Assembly: GCA_018333525.1 (NCBI GenBank)
Contig: JAGXTF010000118.1
Location: 186,001 to 250,000, forward strand
Reading direction: 5' to 3'
Source of the DNA: Bacteroidota bacterium
GTDB lineage: Bacteria > Bacteroidota > Bacteroidia > NS11-12g > UBA955
Length of the DNA stretch: 64,000 nt
Shown: piece after piece, positions 27,253 through 36,072 of the stretch
Numbering within the stretch: position 1 is the stretch's first letter
Layout: each line of letters starts with the position of its first letter
Notes under the pieces: generated by a model
What the model was told of the DNA's origin: nothing
Databases searched by the model: none
What the model saw: only the letters and a program-made list of their open reading frames with translations
Translations under genes and position numbers: made by a program

Positions 27253-28370
27253 GAATTCAGAAATTCTTTTACTTTGGAAATGATATATTCAATTTGTATA
27301 TCTGTCATTTCCGTATGAATGGGAAGCGAAAAAACAGAGGCACATAATTGTTCGGTGGGTTGCATTTTTATTTCAGCTTTATAAGCCTGTTGTTGGTACA
27401 AAGGCAAGGGATAGTAAATCATGCTGGGAATTTGATTTTCTTTCAAATACGCCATGATTGTGTCGCGTTTGGCGGCGTCCTCTAAAGTGAGGGTATACTG
27501 ATGAAATACATGGGTGGAATTCTCAGCTCTTTCCGGTGTTTTTAATCCAGAAATTGCGGCAAATCCTTCGTCATATTTATTTGCAACATTATTTCTCGCT
27601 TTTTCAAAATCGCGCAGGTATTTTAATTTCACTAAAAGAATTGCAGCCTGAATAGTATCCAGCCTGCTGTTTACGCCAACCACCTCATGTTTGTATTTAA
27701 TTTCCTGACCGTGGTTTGCTACCATTTTTATTTTTTTAGCAAGCGAATCATCGCTGCAAAAAATGGCACCACCATCACCATAACAACCCAGGTTTTTAGA
27801 TGGGAAGAAAGAGGTGGTTCCAATATGTCCCATGGTCCCTGCCTGTGCTTTATTTCCATTTGAAAAAGTATAAAAAGCTCCAATTGCCTGTGCGGTATCT
27901 TCAATTACATAAAGACGGTGTTTAGCTGCGATATCCAATATGATTTCCATATCGCAACATTGCCCGTATAAATGTACAGGGGTAATTGCGCGCGTATTAG
28001 GCCCAATCAAACTTTCCACGGATTTTGGATCCATTAAAAAGGTACCTGGAATTACTTCACAATACACCGGTTTTAATTGAAGTAAATGCAACACTTCTGC
28101 AACTGCGGCATAACTAAATGCCGGAGTTATTACCTCGCTGCCTGCGGGCAGATTCAATGCCATAAAGGCAACTTGCAGCGCATCGGTGCCGTTTGCACAT
28201 CCAATTACATATTTGCTTCCTGTAAATTCAGCCAGTTTTTGTTCCAGTTCGGCAACCTCTTTTCCTTTAATAAATGCGCCGCTGTCGAGTACATTTTGAA
28301 TGGCGCTGTCTATTTCGTTTTTATAACGGTGATACTGATTTTGCAGATCCACCATTTGTATGGGTTGCAT
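27249..28370 (-). CDS. DegT/DnrJ/EryC1/StrS-family sugar aminotransferase
   Basis: A 373-residue PLP-dependent aminotransferase acting on keto-sugar nucleotides. The PLP-lysine is K192 in TSFFPSKNLGCYGDGGA. Other family blocks are CANGTDALQVAFMAL, VIEDTAQAIGAFY and NSRLDTIQAAILLVKL. ATG at 28370 is chosen: a longer frame to 28391 would overlap a TATCTTTG promoter box at 28389-28396, and MQPIQMVDLQNQYHRYK is the usual N-terminus of the family. First gene of the ugd-uxs operon. Family members of the WbpE/WecE type give UDP- or dTDP-amino sugars. The keto-sugar it uses here is not obvious, because no 3- or 4-keto-producing dehydratase or oxidase is in the operon. Confidence 0.9.
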   Translation of the reverse strand: MQPIQMVDLQNQYHRYKNEIDSAIQNVLDSGAFIKGKEVAELEQKLAEFTGSKYVIGCANGTDALQVAFMALNLPAGSEVITPAFSYAAVAEVLHLLQLKPVYCEVIPGTFLMDPKSVESLIGPNTRAITPVHLYGQCCDMEIILDIAAKHRLYVIEDTAQAIGAFYTFSNGNKAQAGTMGHIGTTSFFPSKNLGCYGDGGAIFCSDDSLAKKIKMVANHGQEIKYKHEVVGVNSRLDTIQAAILLVKLKYLRDFEKARNNVANKYDEGFAAISGLKTPERAENSTHVFHQYTLTLEDAAKRDTIMAYLKENQIPSMIYYPLPLYQQQAYKAEIKMQPTEQLCASVFSLPIHTEMTDIQIEYIISKVKEFLNS

Positions 28371-28388
28371 GGCTCGGTTTAAAGGCCG

Positions 28389-28396
28389 CAAAGATA
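28389..28396 (-). promoter_or_regulatory. -7 box TATCTTTG of the nucleotide-sugar operon
   Basis: The minus strand reads TTCTTATCTTTGCGGCC, an exact TAnnTTTG match, ending 18 nt before the ATG at 28370. It shares TTCTTATCTTTGC with lysS and gltX. Confidence 0.6.
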
Positions 28397-28449
28397 AGAA
28401 TTCTTACAGCCTAATAAAATGATGCGGTAAAGCGCTGTTAGCAAGAGTT

Positions 28450-29202
28450 TCAGGAGTTTTGACCCAATTTTCTTCTATTTGCTTCAAATAGTGCAATACC
28501 TGTTGCCACCGAAACGTTCAATGAACCAACACCATAAGGGCTCATTGGAATATTAAAATGCAAGTCGCACAATTTCCAGGTATCCGGACTAATTCCTGTC
28601 TCTTCATTCCCCATTACCATTGCTAATGGACCATCAAAATCACATTCATAAATGGATGTTGCACCTTTTTCAGAAGCACCTGCAATTTTTAATCCCGAAT
28701 TTTTGAGATTTTTTATGGTATGATAAAGGGATTTTGTTCGGCAAACAGGGATTTTTAAAAGTGCACCTGCTGAGGTTTTCACTGCGTCGCTGTTTATGGC
28801 TGCGCTTCCGGTTTCGGGCACAACAATAGCATGCACGCCTGCACAGGCTGCTGTCCTCGCAATTGCTCCAAAATTTCGTACATCGGTAACCCCATCCAAT
28901 ACAAGAATGAGCGGGTCCATTCCTTTTTCAAAAGCCTCTGCAACAACATCTTCCACTTGCGCAAAATCAATGGCTGAAAGCGCAACAACTATTCCCTGGT
29001 GATTTGCTCCTTTGGTGAGGCTGTGCAACTTTTCCTGTGGTACCTGTTTCCAAATTATTTTTCTATCGTGTAGTTTGGTGAGAATTTCTTTTAATTGCCC
29101 TGCAACCTGACCTTCCTGAATCCAAACCTTATCCAGTGTTTTTCCGGCGTCGAGCGCTTCCAAAACTGGTCTGATGCCGTATATAAATGAAGTATTTTTC
29201 AT
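28450..29202 (-). CDS. rlmB: 23S rRNA (guanosine-2'-O)-methyltransferase, SpoU family (RlmB-like)
   Basis: A 250-residue SpoU-type 2'-O-methyltransferase with the trefoil-knot SAM fold. The N-terminal substrate-binding domain starts SFIYGIRPVLEALDAGKTLDKVWI. Motif 1 is DVRNFGAIARTAACAGVHAI, motif 2 VMGNEETGIS, and motif 3 IPMSPYGVGSLNVSVATGIALFE. This arrangement matches RlmB (Gm2251 of 23S rRNA); a tRNA or other rRNA target cannot be fully excluded. The ATG lies only 9 nt downstream of the terminator hairpin of the preceding DUF2723 gene, so its own promoter must overlap or precede that hairpin, or it depends on readthrough. Confidence 0.88.
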   Translation of the reverse strand: MKNTSFIYGIRPVLEALDAGKTLDKVWIQEGQVAGQLKEILTKLHDRKIIWKQVPQEKLHSLTKGANHQGIVVALSAIDFAQVEDVVAEAFEKGMDPLILVLDGVTDVRNFGAIARTAACAGVHAIVVPETGSAAINSDAVKTSAGALLKIPVCRTKSLYHTIKNLKNSGLKIAGASEKGATSIYECDFDGPLAMVMGNEETGISPDTWKLCDLHFNIPMSPYGVGSLNVSVATGIALFEANRRKLGQNS

Positions 29203-29205
29203 GTA

Positions 29206-29241
29206 AAAATTCGCCCCGCAGTTTATTAATACTGCGGGGCG
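29206..29241 (-). terminator. Intrinsic terminator of the DUF2723 gene
   Basis: Read on the minus strand, CGCCCCGCAGT and ACTGCGGGGCG form a perfect 11-bp stem with an 8-nt AT loop, followed by AATTTTT. It lies 8 bp beyond the DUF2723 stop codon and just before the rlmB start. Confidence 0.85.
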
Positions 29242-29249
29242 AAATCAAT

Positions 29250-32200
29250 TTAAATCGGTGACATTTGTTTATACTGGTTTGCCCAGTCTTTTTTCCCTTT
29301 TTGGTTACAGAAACTGATGATCTGGTTGATTAAAGCCTGGCTGTTTCCAACTTCTATACTTCCCCAACGGAATTCATCCTGATATCTCAGGAAATATTTA
29401 TAGTACTGAATATTGTCGTTCATTGCCATATCGAGCAATTTCTTTCCATTTTTATCATCGCCAAATTCTACCAGCAACATGGCATATTCTGTTTTCATAT
29501 CTCTGCGCATTGGCATTACAGATTCCGGAATTTCAGTTAGAATTTTATTCAATACCGTTACAATGCGTTTCTTGTAAACATCTATGCTGTCTTTATAAAA
29601 ACTTACATAACCGTTGATATCTGCAAAACCAGGAGGAGGAGCAACAATTTTACCTGAATCCAGTGCTTTTTTAACACCTTCATACTGGCGAATTTCATTC
29701 TGATAATAATAGCCAAGCATCAGTCCATATTGCTGCATATCCTGCGGTACATACGCCGCTTTATCATCCAGATAGAAATTTTTCTTTTTATTCATTCCAT
29801 AATAACTGTAATTATTTACCAGATTATTATACAAATGAATATCTGAAATTTTAGTTGGTTGATTGCCGCCGCTTACACCGCCACGAATGGGCACAAATCT
29901 ATATACAAGACCTTCCAGTTGGAGGTAAGGATTTAAATAATTAAAATCATAACCGCTCACAGAAGTGAAATAAATCGGGCGTTTCCATCCTTGTTCCGCA
30001 TTGGTTGTAATCAAATCATAAACTACCAAATCGCCTTTAGATAAATAATCTCCGCCTATGCTGATGTCTATGCTGTCCACAATTTGTCCGTAATCTTTGG
30101 GGCTTACCAGGCCTGCTTTTTTCACGACTTCTTTGTCAACTTTAATGTAACATTTTGCACCATGCCAGAAGTTTCTCTCGGCACCATTGCTATTGTCGCG
30201 AAGCAATTCCTGAATTACATTTCTGAAGGGGCGTGGCTTTTTATAACCTCCGCGATCTACTTCAATTCCATATTCAAAACTTCCTGTGCGCAAATCTTTT
30301 TTGGTAACGGTTAATGGAAGCGGAGTAGATTTATAAACTGTATCCAGTAATATGCTGGAGTACCATTCTGTAGGCAACAAACTTTCATTGATGATACGCA
30401 CATCGGTACGGAAACCCTCAACGTTTTGAGCGTACCAGAGAGGATAAGTATCGTTATCCCCATTGCAAAATAAAATAGCATTGGGCTCCAGACTTCCCAG
30501 AAAATCCTTGGCCAAATCAATACCTATGTAGCGTCCGGAACGATCGTGATCATCCCAGTTTTGATATCCCATATTTACAGGAACAGCAACAATACATGCT
30601 AAAGTTGCTGCAATGGCTGCATTTTTCTTGAAGTATTTCTTTATTAAATCTGCTACCAGAATTACACCCAAACCAACCCAAATACAGAAGGTTTGGAATG
30701 AGCCGACCTGCGAATAATCCCTTTCCCGCGGTTCATATGGCGGCTGATTCATATATACGTTTATGAGAACTCCCGTAAACAGGAACAAGGTCATTACCAG
30801 CCAGGCATCCAGCTTCGCCCGTTTATAATGAATTATCATGCCCATAATTCCCAGAATTAATGGCAAAAAGAAATAGCCATTTTTGCCTTTTTGATTTTTA
30901 TAATAATCGGGTAAACCGCTTTTTGGGCCGGTTACAAATCTGTCTACAACAGGAATTCCGCTATACCAGTTTCCATCAAATCTTTCATTTCCCGTAACAG
31001 CCTGTTGGTCATTGAATCTCCCAACAAAATTCCACAGGAAATACCGTATATACATGTATCGAATTTGATAATTAAAAAAGAACATCATATTGTTCTTAAA
31101 AAAGCTGGGCATTTCCAATTCCAGATCCTGCAATTCCTGCTGCTGCATTGGCGAAAGTTTGCCTCTGCTCTGCAATTCACGGAGTTCATCTATCTGTGCC
31201 TGAATATCGCCCATACCGCTGAATTGTCTGTAACCGCGGGCATCACCGCTTTTACCGGATTTCCCCATTCTGGGAAACAATACATTGTAATCTGGGTCAT
31301 ATACAGGCTCCTGGATTTTTCCGCCATCCTCATATTTATTTTCGCCCTTGTAATATTTGGTACCTTTATCATCAAAACTATATGGACCGGGAGCGTTGAA
31401 ATATGGACCTTTTACCAAAGGCCTGTCTTGATATTGCTGACGTGTAATATATCCATAGAATTTGTATGGATCTTCCGGATTGTTCATATCAATCGCGGGA
31501 TTTGCATAGGAGCGAATCACCACCATAGCATAGGAACTGTATCCAATTATCACAAACAAAACAGACAATAGGGTAATGTTCCAATTGCGCAGTTTTTTCT
31601 TATGGGTGAGGTAAAGAAAGTATCCTATACTTCCAAAAATCAAAACGAGAGCGAAAATACTTCCGCTGTAAAACGGCATATGAAAACCATTGACAAATAC
31701 CCGGTCCATAGTTGCCACCAGCCATGGAATTCCGGGATAAATAATTTTCATTACAAAGCCAAGTGCAACAATGGCGGTTCCGAAAGCCAGAAAAACTCCT
31801 TTTCTGGTAATAGTAAATCTTTTGAAATAATATGCCAGACAAATGGCCGGAATTACCAGCAAATTCAGCATGTGTGTGCCTAGCGCCAATCCGGTGATAA
31901 AGGCAATAAATACCAACCAACGGTCACTTGCCGGATCTTCGCTATGCTTGTCCCAGCGCAGTATAGCCCAAAAAGTGAGTGCAGTGAAAAAGGAACTCAT
32001 TGCATATACTTCCGCTTCCACAGCGCTAAACCAAAAAGTATCCAGAAAAGTATTGGAAAGTGCGGCTACCAAGCCGGCACCAAAGATCAAAACATTTCTG
32101 TTTTCGCTTTCCGCACTAACAATTTTTTGCGCAAAGTGGGTGGTAATCCAAAAGGTAAACATCACACATCCGGCACTGGCAACAGCGGAGAGCATATTGA

Positions 32201-32432
32201 TCCAAAATCCGACTTCTGCCGGAGATCCTGCAATCAGTGAAAACAGCCTGCCAATCATTAAAAAGAAAGGCGCTCCGGGCGGGTGAACTACTTGTAAACG
32301 GTAAGCTGCAGATGCAAATTCCCCGCAGTCCCAAAGGCTCACAGAGGGTTCAAGTGTGAGGGTATATACCGCAAGTGCGATTACAAAAGTTACCCATCCA
32401 AAAATCCGGTTTAACAACCTGAAGTTATTCAT
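29250..32432 (-). CDS. DUF2723-family membrane protein, probable GT-C O-mannosyltransferase-like
   Basis: A 1060-residue protein typical of Bacteroidota. The N-terminal DUF2723 domain (about 1-220) starts with a helix followed by TLEPSVSLWDCGEFASAAYRLQVVHPPGAP, where the Asp and Glu in the first outer loop are the GT-C catalytic-motif pattern. Many further membrane helices extend to about residue 620, interrupted by a hydrophilic loop of about 150 residues (330-480). The C-terminal about 400 residues are soluble with NAILFCNGDNDTYPLWYAQNVEG. The human DUF2723 protein TMEM260 is an O-mannosyltransferase, so a role in protein or glycan mannosylation in the periplasm is reasonable inference. It stands alone, closed by its own terminator. 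Confidence 0.8.
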   Translation of the reverse strand: MNNFRLLNRIFGWVTFVIALAVYTLTLEPSVSLWDCGEFASAAYRLQVVHPPGAPFFLMIGRLFSLIAGSPAEVGFWINMLSAVASAGCVMFTFWITTHFAQKIVSAESENRNVLIFGAGLVAALSNTFLDTFWFSAVEAEVYAMSSFFTALTFWAILRWDKHSEDPASDRWLVFIAFITGLALGTHMLNLLVIPAICLAYYFKRFTITRKGVFLAFGTAIVALGFVMKIIYPGIPWLVATMDRVFVNGFHMPFYSGSIFALVLIFGSIGYFLYLTHKKKLRNWNITLLSVLFVIIGYSSYAMVVIRSYANPAIDMNNPEDPYKFYGYITRQQYQDRPLVKGPYFNAPGPYSFDDKGTKYYKGENKYEDGGKIQEPVYDPDYNVLFPRMGKSGKSGDARGYRQFSGMGDIQAQIDELRELQSRGKLSPMQQQELQDLELEMPSFFKNNMMFFFNYQIRYMYIRYFLWNFVGRFNDQQAVTGNERFDGNWYSGIPVVDRFVTGPKSGLPDYYKNQKGKNGYFFLPLILGIMGMIIHYKRAKLDAWLVMTLFLFTGVLINVYMNQPPYEPRERDYSQVGSFQTFCIWVGLGVILVADLIKKYFKKNAAIAATLACIVAVPVNMGYQNWDDHDRSGRYIGIDLAKDFLGSLEPNAILFCNGDNDTYPLWYAQNVEGFRTDVRIINESLLPTEWYSSILLDTVYKSTPLPLTVTKKDLRTGSFEYGIEVDRGGYKKPRPFRNVIQELLRDNSNGAERNFWHGAKCYIKVDKEVVKKAGLVSPKDYGQIVDSIDISIGGDYLSKGDLVVYDLITTNAEQGWKRPIYFTSVSGYDFNYLNPYLQLEGLVYRFVPIRGGVSGGNQPTKISDIHLYNNLVNNYSYYGMNKKKNFYLDDKAAYVPQDMQQYGLMLGYYYQNEIRQYEGVKKALDSGKIVAPPPGFADINGYVSFYKDSIDVYKKRIVTVLNKILTEIPESVMPMRRDMKTEYAMLLVEFGDDKNGKKLLDMAMNDNIQYYKYFLRYQDEFRWGSIEVGNSQALINQIISFCNQKGKKDWANQYKQMSPI

Positions 32433-32520
32433 GTACGCTAGTTAATAGGTTTTAAATAAGTGGCGAAAATACGGAATTCACATTCATTATCGAATGCTCT
32501 CCGACAGGTTAAGCACTTTT

Positions 32521-34056
32521 TCAGGCAGACAGCGGAGCTATGGTTTCAGTTGCATGCCTGATGCGGGCATGTACTTCTGATTTTCCGAGAAGAGAAATTA
32601 AATCAAATACCGGTGGCCCTGAAGCTTCTCCACTCACAGCTACACGCAAGGGTTGCATTAATTCGCCGGGTTTCATGCCAACAGATTCACAATAATTTTT
32701 GTAAATATTTTCCAATTGATCGTGTTTGAAATCGACGCTTTCATCAAACAGAGCAGACAAGGATAAAAGGTGCGCATTGGTTGTGGAATTCCACTTTTTG
32801 CGAATGGCTTCTTCATTGTATTTCAGTTCCGATGTGAAAAAATAATAACCGGATGAAATGATTTCATTGGCAAAATTTACCTTTTCCCGCATTAGAGAAA
32901 CCACAGATTCCATATACTCTTTTTTAGGATTGTAACCAGCGTCTGCAGCTATTTTCATCAACGGCTCCGCAATTTCAGAAACCGGTTTTTCCATCATATA
33001 ATGGTGGTTAAACCAGAGCGCTTTTTGCAGGTCGAATTTTGCACCACTTTTGCTCACTTTTTCCAGAGTAAATGCCTCAATTAACTCTGTCATGGTAAAT
33101 ACTTCCCTGTTATCACTCGGATGCCAACCCAACAGTGCCAGCATATTTGCAACCGCTTCCGGATAATATCCGGTTTCGCGATAACCACTGCTAACTTCAC
33201 CTGTCGCGGGATCTTTCCATTCCAGCGGAAATACCGGAAATCCCAAACGATCGCCATCTCTTTTGCTGAGCTTTCCATTGCCTTCAGGTTTTAAAAGCAA
33301 AGGCAGATGCGCAAATTCCGGCATTACATCTTCCCAACCCAAATATCGGTAGAGCATGATGTGCAGGGGTGCACTGGGCAACCATTCCTCACCGCGAATT
33401 ACATGGCTGATTCCCATCAGATAATCATCCACCACATTTGCCAAATGGTAAGTTGGCATTCCATCGCTTTTTAAAAGGACCTTGTCATCCAATTGGGAAC
33501 TATTAACGGTAACCCAACCCCGAATATTATCGTGAAATCGGATATCCTCTTTACGGGGTAATTTAATTCTTATCACATAAGGATTGCTCTGTTCCAGCCT
33601 GGCTTTTACATCATCTGCAGGAAGGGTAAGGGAATTTACCATACTCATTCTGCTCACCGCATCGTATGCCGGATGCATACCACCTGCTTCCAGTCTTTTG
33701 CGCATGGTTTCCAAATCTTCTTCGGTATCGAATGCATAATATGCATAACCCCGCTCAATTAAATCCAGCGCATATTGGGCATACATTTCTTTTCGCTCAC
33801 TTTGTCTGTAAGGCCCATGTGGACCGCCAATTCCCTGGCCTTCGTCAATTTCAATTCCTACCCAACGAAGGCTTTCTATGATATAATTTTCTGCACCGGG
33901 AACAAACCGGTTCTGGTCTGTATCTTCTATTCGAAGAATCATAGTACCCTTGTGTTTTCGTGCAAATAAATAATTATACAGGGCGGTACGCACCCCGCCA
34001 ATATGAAGGGGGCCTGTGGGGCTCGGTGCGAATCTTACTCTTACGGGTCTGGCCAT
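32521..34056 (-). CDS. gltX: Glutamyl-tRNA synthetase
   Basis: Class I synthetase of 511 residues. The HIGH region is RFAPSPTGPLHIGGVRTALYNYLFA at the very N-terminus, and the KMSKS-type motif is KLSKRDG. The family block LRIEDTDQNR is intact, as is DGMPTYHLANVVDDYLMGISHVIRGEEWLPS. The C-terminal helical anticodon-binding domain is normal in size. It is expected to charge tRNA-Glu; a non-discriminating form charging tRNA-Gln cannot be judged from this view. The ATG is preceded by TATCTTTG ending 10 nt upstream. The gene is divergent from the first L,D-transpeptidase-like gene. Confidence 0.96.
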   Translation of the reverse strand: MARPVRVRFAPSPTGPLHIGGVRTALYNYLFARKHKGTMILRIEDTDQNRFVPGAENYIIESLRWVGIEIDEGQGIGGPHGPYRQSERKEMYAQYALDLIERGYAYYAFDTEEDLETMRKRLEAGGMHPAYDAVSRMSMVNSLTLPADDVKARLEQSNPYVIRIKLPRKEDIRFHDNIRGWVTVNSSQLDDKVLLKSDGMPTYHLANVVDDYLMGISHVIRGEEWLPSAPLHIMLYRYLGWEDVMPEFAHLPLLLKPEGNGKLSKRDGDRLGFPVFPLEWKDPATGEVSSGYRETGYYPEAVANMLALLGWHPSDNREVFTMTELIEAFTLEKVSKSGAKFDLQKALWFNHHYMMEKPVSEIAEPLMKIAADAGYNPKKEYMESVVSLMREKVNFANEIISSGYYFFTSELKYNEEAIRKKWNSTTNAHLLSLSALFDESVDFKHDQLENIYKNYCESVGMKPGELMQPLRVAVSGEASGPPVFDLISLLGKSEVHARIRHATETIAPLSA

Positions 34057-34066
34057 AACGGGGTTG

Positions 34067-34074
34067 CAAAGATA
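34067..34074 (-). promoter_or_regulatory. -7 box TATCTTTG of gltX
   Basis: The minus strand reads TTCTTATCTTTGCAACCCC and then the gltX ATG. It is an exact TAnnTTTG match predicting a leader of about 6 nt, and the same 13-mer is found before lysS. Confidence 0.6.
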
Positions 34075-34194
34075 AGAATTATCCCAGCTCTGGCGGGAGA
34101 AAACCCTATTGGATTTTTAATATAAAAAAAGGTGTGAAAAAGATTTTTTTTCATTCACATCATAAACGGAATTGAATTTGCGTTATACGGTAAT

Positions 34195-34839
34195 ATGAGA
34201 GGTTGGATGATATATGGAATTCTGGTATTTACCATTACCGTTATGGGTGTGGTATATGCACGTAGCCATGCCACCGATCATGTTTTAAATACATACGATT
34301 ACCAAAGAGTTGCCGATAAATACGACAAACATGAAAGTGCTTTGGAAGCGCAGCATCTTACCGACAGCCTTCATGAATGGCTGGAGGAAAATGGCTATAG
34401 CACCAGTTTGTTATTTATTGCAGATATGGGTTTGCGAATGAATATCAAACGCTTTTATGCCATTAATCCGGATAGTAAAAAATTGATTTTTGATGCAATA
34501 GTATCTCATGGAAGCGGTGGTAAAAGTACCATCCAAAAAGCCACGTTCAGCAACGTATCAGGTAGCTTTTGTACCTCCAAAGGAAGATTTAAAATAGGGG
34601 AAAAATATACAGGTAAATTTGGCAAAAGTTATCGTTTGCATGGGCTGGATGCCAGCAATAGCAATGCGTTGGAAAGGTGTATCGTTTTACACGCATACAT
34701 GGATCAAACCGAAGACGAATATGAAAATCCACTTTATTTTAGTGCAGGTTGCCCAATGCTGGGACAAGAGAGTTTTAGCAAATGCGACTCTCTGATTCAA
34801 AAAGAAGACAAACCTGTAATGTTGATTATTACAGAATAA
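34195..34839 (+). CDS. Murein L,D-transpeptidase catalytic-domain-like protein (copy 1)
   Basis: A 214-residue protein with an N-terminal membrane anchor (WMIYGILVFTITVMGVVYA). The catalytic domain resembles the YkuD_2 type: SLLFIADMGLRMNIKRFYAI, then VSHGSGGKS, FSNVSGSFCTSKGRFKIGEKYTG, LHGLDASNSNALERCIVLHA (His166), and SAGCPML with Cys186 as the presumed nucleophile. The His-x-SxGC order is that of L,D-transpeptidases, which crosslink or edit peptidoglycan or attach proteins to it in the periplasm. A clear paralogue lies 575 bp downstream, past a DinB-like gene on the other strand. The upstream gap from gltX holds A/T tracts and a TGTGAA...TTCACA inverted repeat (34133-34159), but no exact TAnnTTTG box in the right position. 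Confidence 0.82.
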   Translation: MRGWMIYGILVFTITVMGVVYARSHATDHVLNTYDYQRVADKYDKHESALEAQHLTDSLHEWLEENGYSTSLLFIADMGLRMNIKRFYAINPDSKKLIFDAIVSHGSGGKSTIQKATFSNVSGSFCTSKGRFKIGEKYTGKFGKSYRLHGLDASNSNALERCIVLHAYMDQTEDEYENPLYFSAGCPMLGQESFSKCDSLIQKEDKPVMLIITE

Positions 34840-34845
34840 AATGCT

Positions 34846-35340
34846 TTATTTTTTTCTGGGAATGGTAAGGGTTTTCCAATCCTCACCCACAAAAATTTTC
34901 GCAACGTACACAATTTGGCCGATATGGTAAGCATAATGCGTGGTTTGACGATTTATTGCGTCCATAACTGAATGAGCCTCAGACCGGATATAAACAGTTT
35001 TTGTGAGATCCTCCGGTTTCAGCGCAGCTATGGTATTTTCAGTAAGGTCCCATCCGGTATGCCACCATTCCATAATCTGTGTTTTATCGGGTTGCAAATT
35101 TTCAAATTCCCCATCGCGCTCGCGCCAGGGTTTTTCCCCATCAGTCGTAAGAAAATCCGTCCATCGCGAAAGCATATTGCCATGCAAATGTTTTATGATA
35201 TTTGAAATACTGTTGGTTTCCGGATTGAATTGGTGGTTCCATGCCTCATCCGGAATTTGTGCGAGAGTTCTTTCTCCAAGAGAACGATACTGGCGGAATA
35301 TTCGCAATGCACTTTCAAGAAAATCAGAAGGTATATTCAC
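34846..35340 (-). CDS. DinB-like (DUF1572-type) four-helix protein
   Basis: A 164-residue protein of the DinB/YfiT metal-binding four-helix superfamily. The first helix is SALRIFRQYRSLGERTLAQI, followed by a His in IIKHLHGNMLSRW. The second metal-ligand region is RQTTHYAYHIGQIVYVAKIF, with His spacing that fits the usual three-His site. The block KPWRERDGEFE is typical of the DUF1572 subgroup. The biochemical role is unknown; relatives include bacillithiol or mycothiol S-transferases, but that is not established for this subgroup. It sits on the opposite strand between two L,D-transpeptidase-like paralogues and ends 6 bp from the first. Confidence 0.8.
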   Translation of the reverse strand: MNIPSDFLESALRIFRQYRSLGERTLAQIPDEAWNHQFNPETNSISNIIKHLHGNMLSRWTDFLTTDGEKPWRERDGEFENLQPDKTQIMEWWHTGWDLTENTIAALKPEDLTKTVYIRSEAHSVMDAINRQTTHYAYHIGQIVYVAKIFVGEDWKTLTIPRKK

Positions 35341-35413
35341 ACTGTAAAATTACATATTTGCACATTTCTATCCAATTGAAAAATTTACAATCCTATTCCA
35401 AAATTATATTCGT

Positions 35414-36067
35414 ATGAATTCCATTATGCTCCGACAAATTTTTATTACAGGATTCATTTCCGCATCGCTGATATTTTCATTTTGTAATTCAGCTGCCAGT
35501 AAAAATTCCAAAGCTAAAAAAAGCAGCGGTTTTAATAAAACTGCAGATTTTGAAGCGAAAAAAATCAGTGCCCAAAGAGCACTTCATTATTCGGACAGTA
35601 TTCGAAAATATTTAAAAAGAAATGGTTACAGCAACCGTTTGTTATTTGTAGCAGACATGGATCTGCATATGTATGTTAAAAGGTTTTATGTCATTCGTCC
35701 GGATAGTTCTAAAATCCTGAATACCTTTCTGGTAGCGCACGGCAAAGGGTTGGGTAGCAAATGGGACAGCGCTGTATTCAGCAATGTTCCGGGCAGTCTT
35801 TGTTCTTCGAAAGGGAAATATAAAATTGGTAAAAGTTATTTTGGCGAATTTGGAAAAGGATATAAACTTCACGGGATAGACGCCACAAACAACAATGCTT
35901 TTAAAAGGCTGGTGGTATTTCATTACTACAATACCCAAACTACAGAGGAATATTCAAGGCCCAGCTATATGAGCAGCGGTTGCCCCATGCTTGCACCGGC
36001 AAATTTCAAAGTATGTGATTCATTGATACAAAAAGAAAAATTACCGGTAATGCTGGTGGTGTATTAG
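35414..36067 (+). CDS. Murein L,D-transpeptidase catalytic-domain-like protein (copy 2)
   Basis: A 217-residue paralogue of the product of the gene at 34195. It has a signal peptide or anchor at residues 6-24 and a Lys/Ser-rich linker instead of the acidic linker of copy 1. The catalytic domain keeps every landmark: RLLFVADMDLHMYVKRFYVI, VAHGKG, FSNVPGSLCSSKGKYKIGKSY, KLHGIDATNNNAFKRLVVFH with His170, and SSGCPML with Cys190. Both copies end in CDSLIQKE-x-x-PVML. A TATATTCG sequence, one mismatch from TAnnTTTG, lies just before the ATG. The two copies probably arose by local duplication. They may differ in substrate or growth phase. Confidence 0.82.
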   Translation: MNSIMLRQIFITGFISASLIFSFCNSAASKNSKAKKSSGFNKTADFEAKKISAQRALHYSDSIRKYLKRNGYSNRLLFVADMDLHMYVKRFYVIRPDSSKILNTFLVAHGKGLGSKWDSAVFSNVPGSLCSSKGKYKIGKSYFGEFGKGYKLHGIDATNNNAFKRLVVFHYYNTQTTEEYSRPSYMSSGCPMLAPANFKVCDSLIQKEKLPVMLVVY

Positions 36068-36072
36068 TTTTT

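Noticed and set aside
34133-34159. TGTGAA...TTCACA as a CRP site
   Set aside because: The half-sites are separated by about 17 nt rather than the 6 nt of a CRP site; the middle is only A/T tracts.
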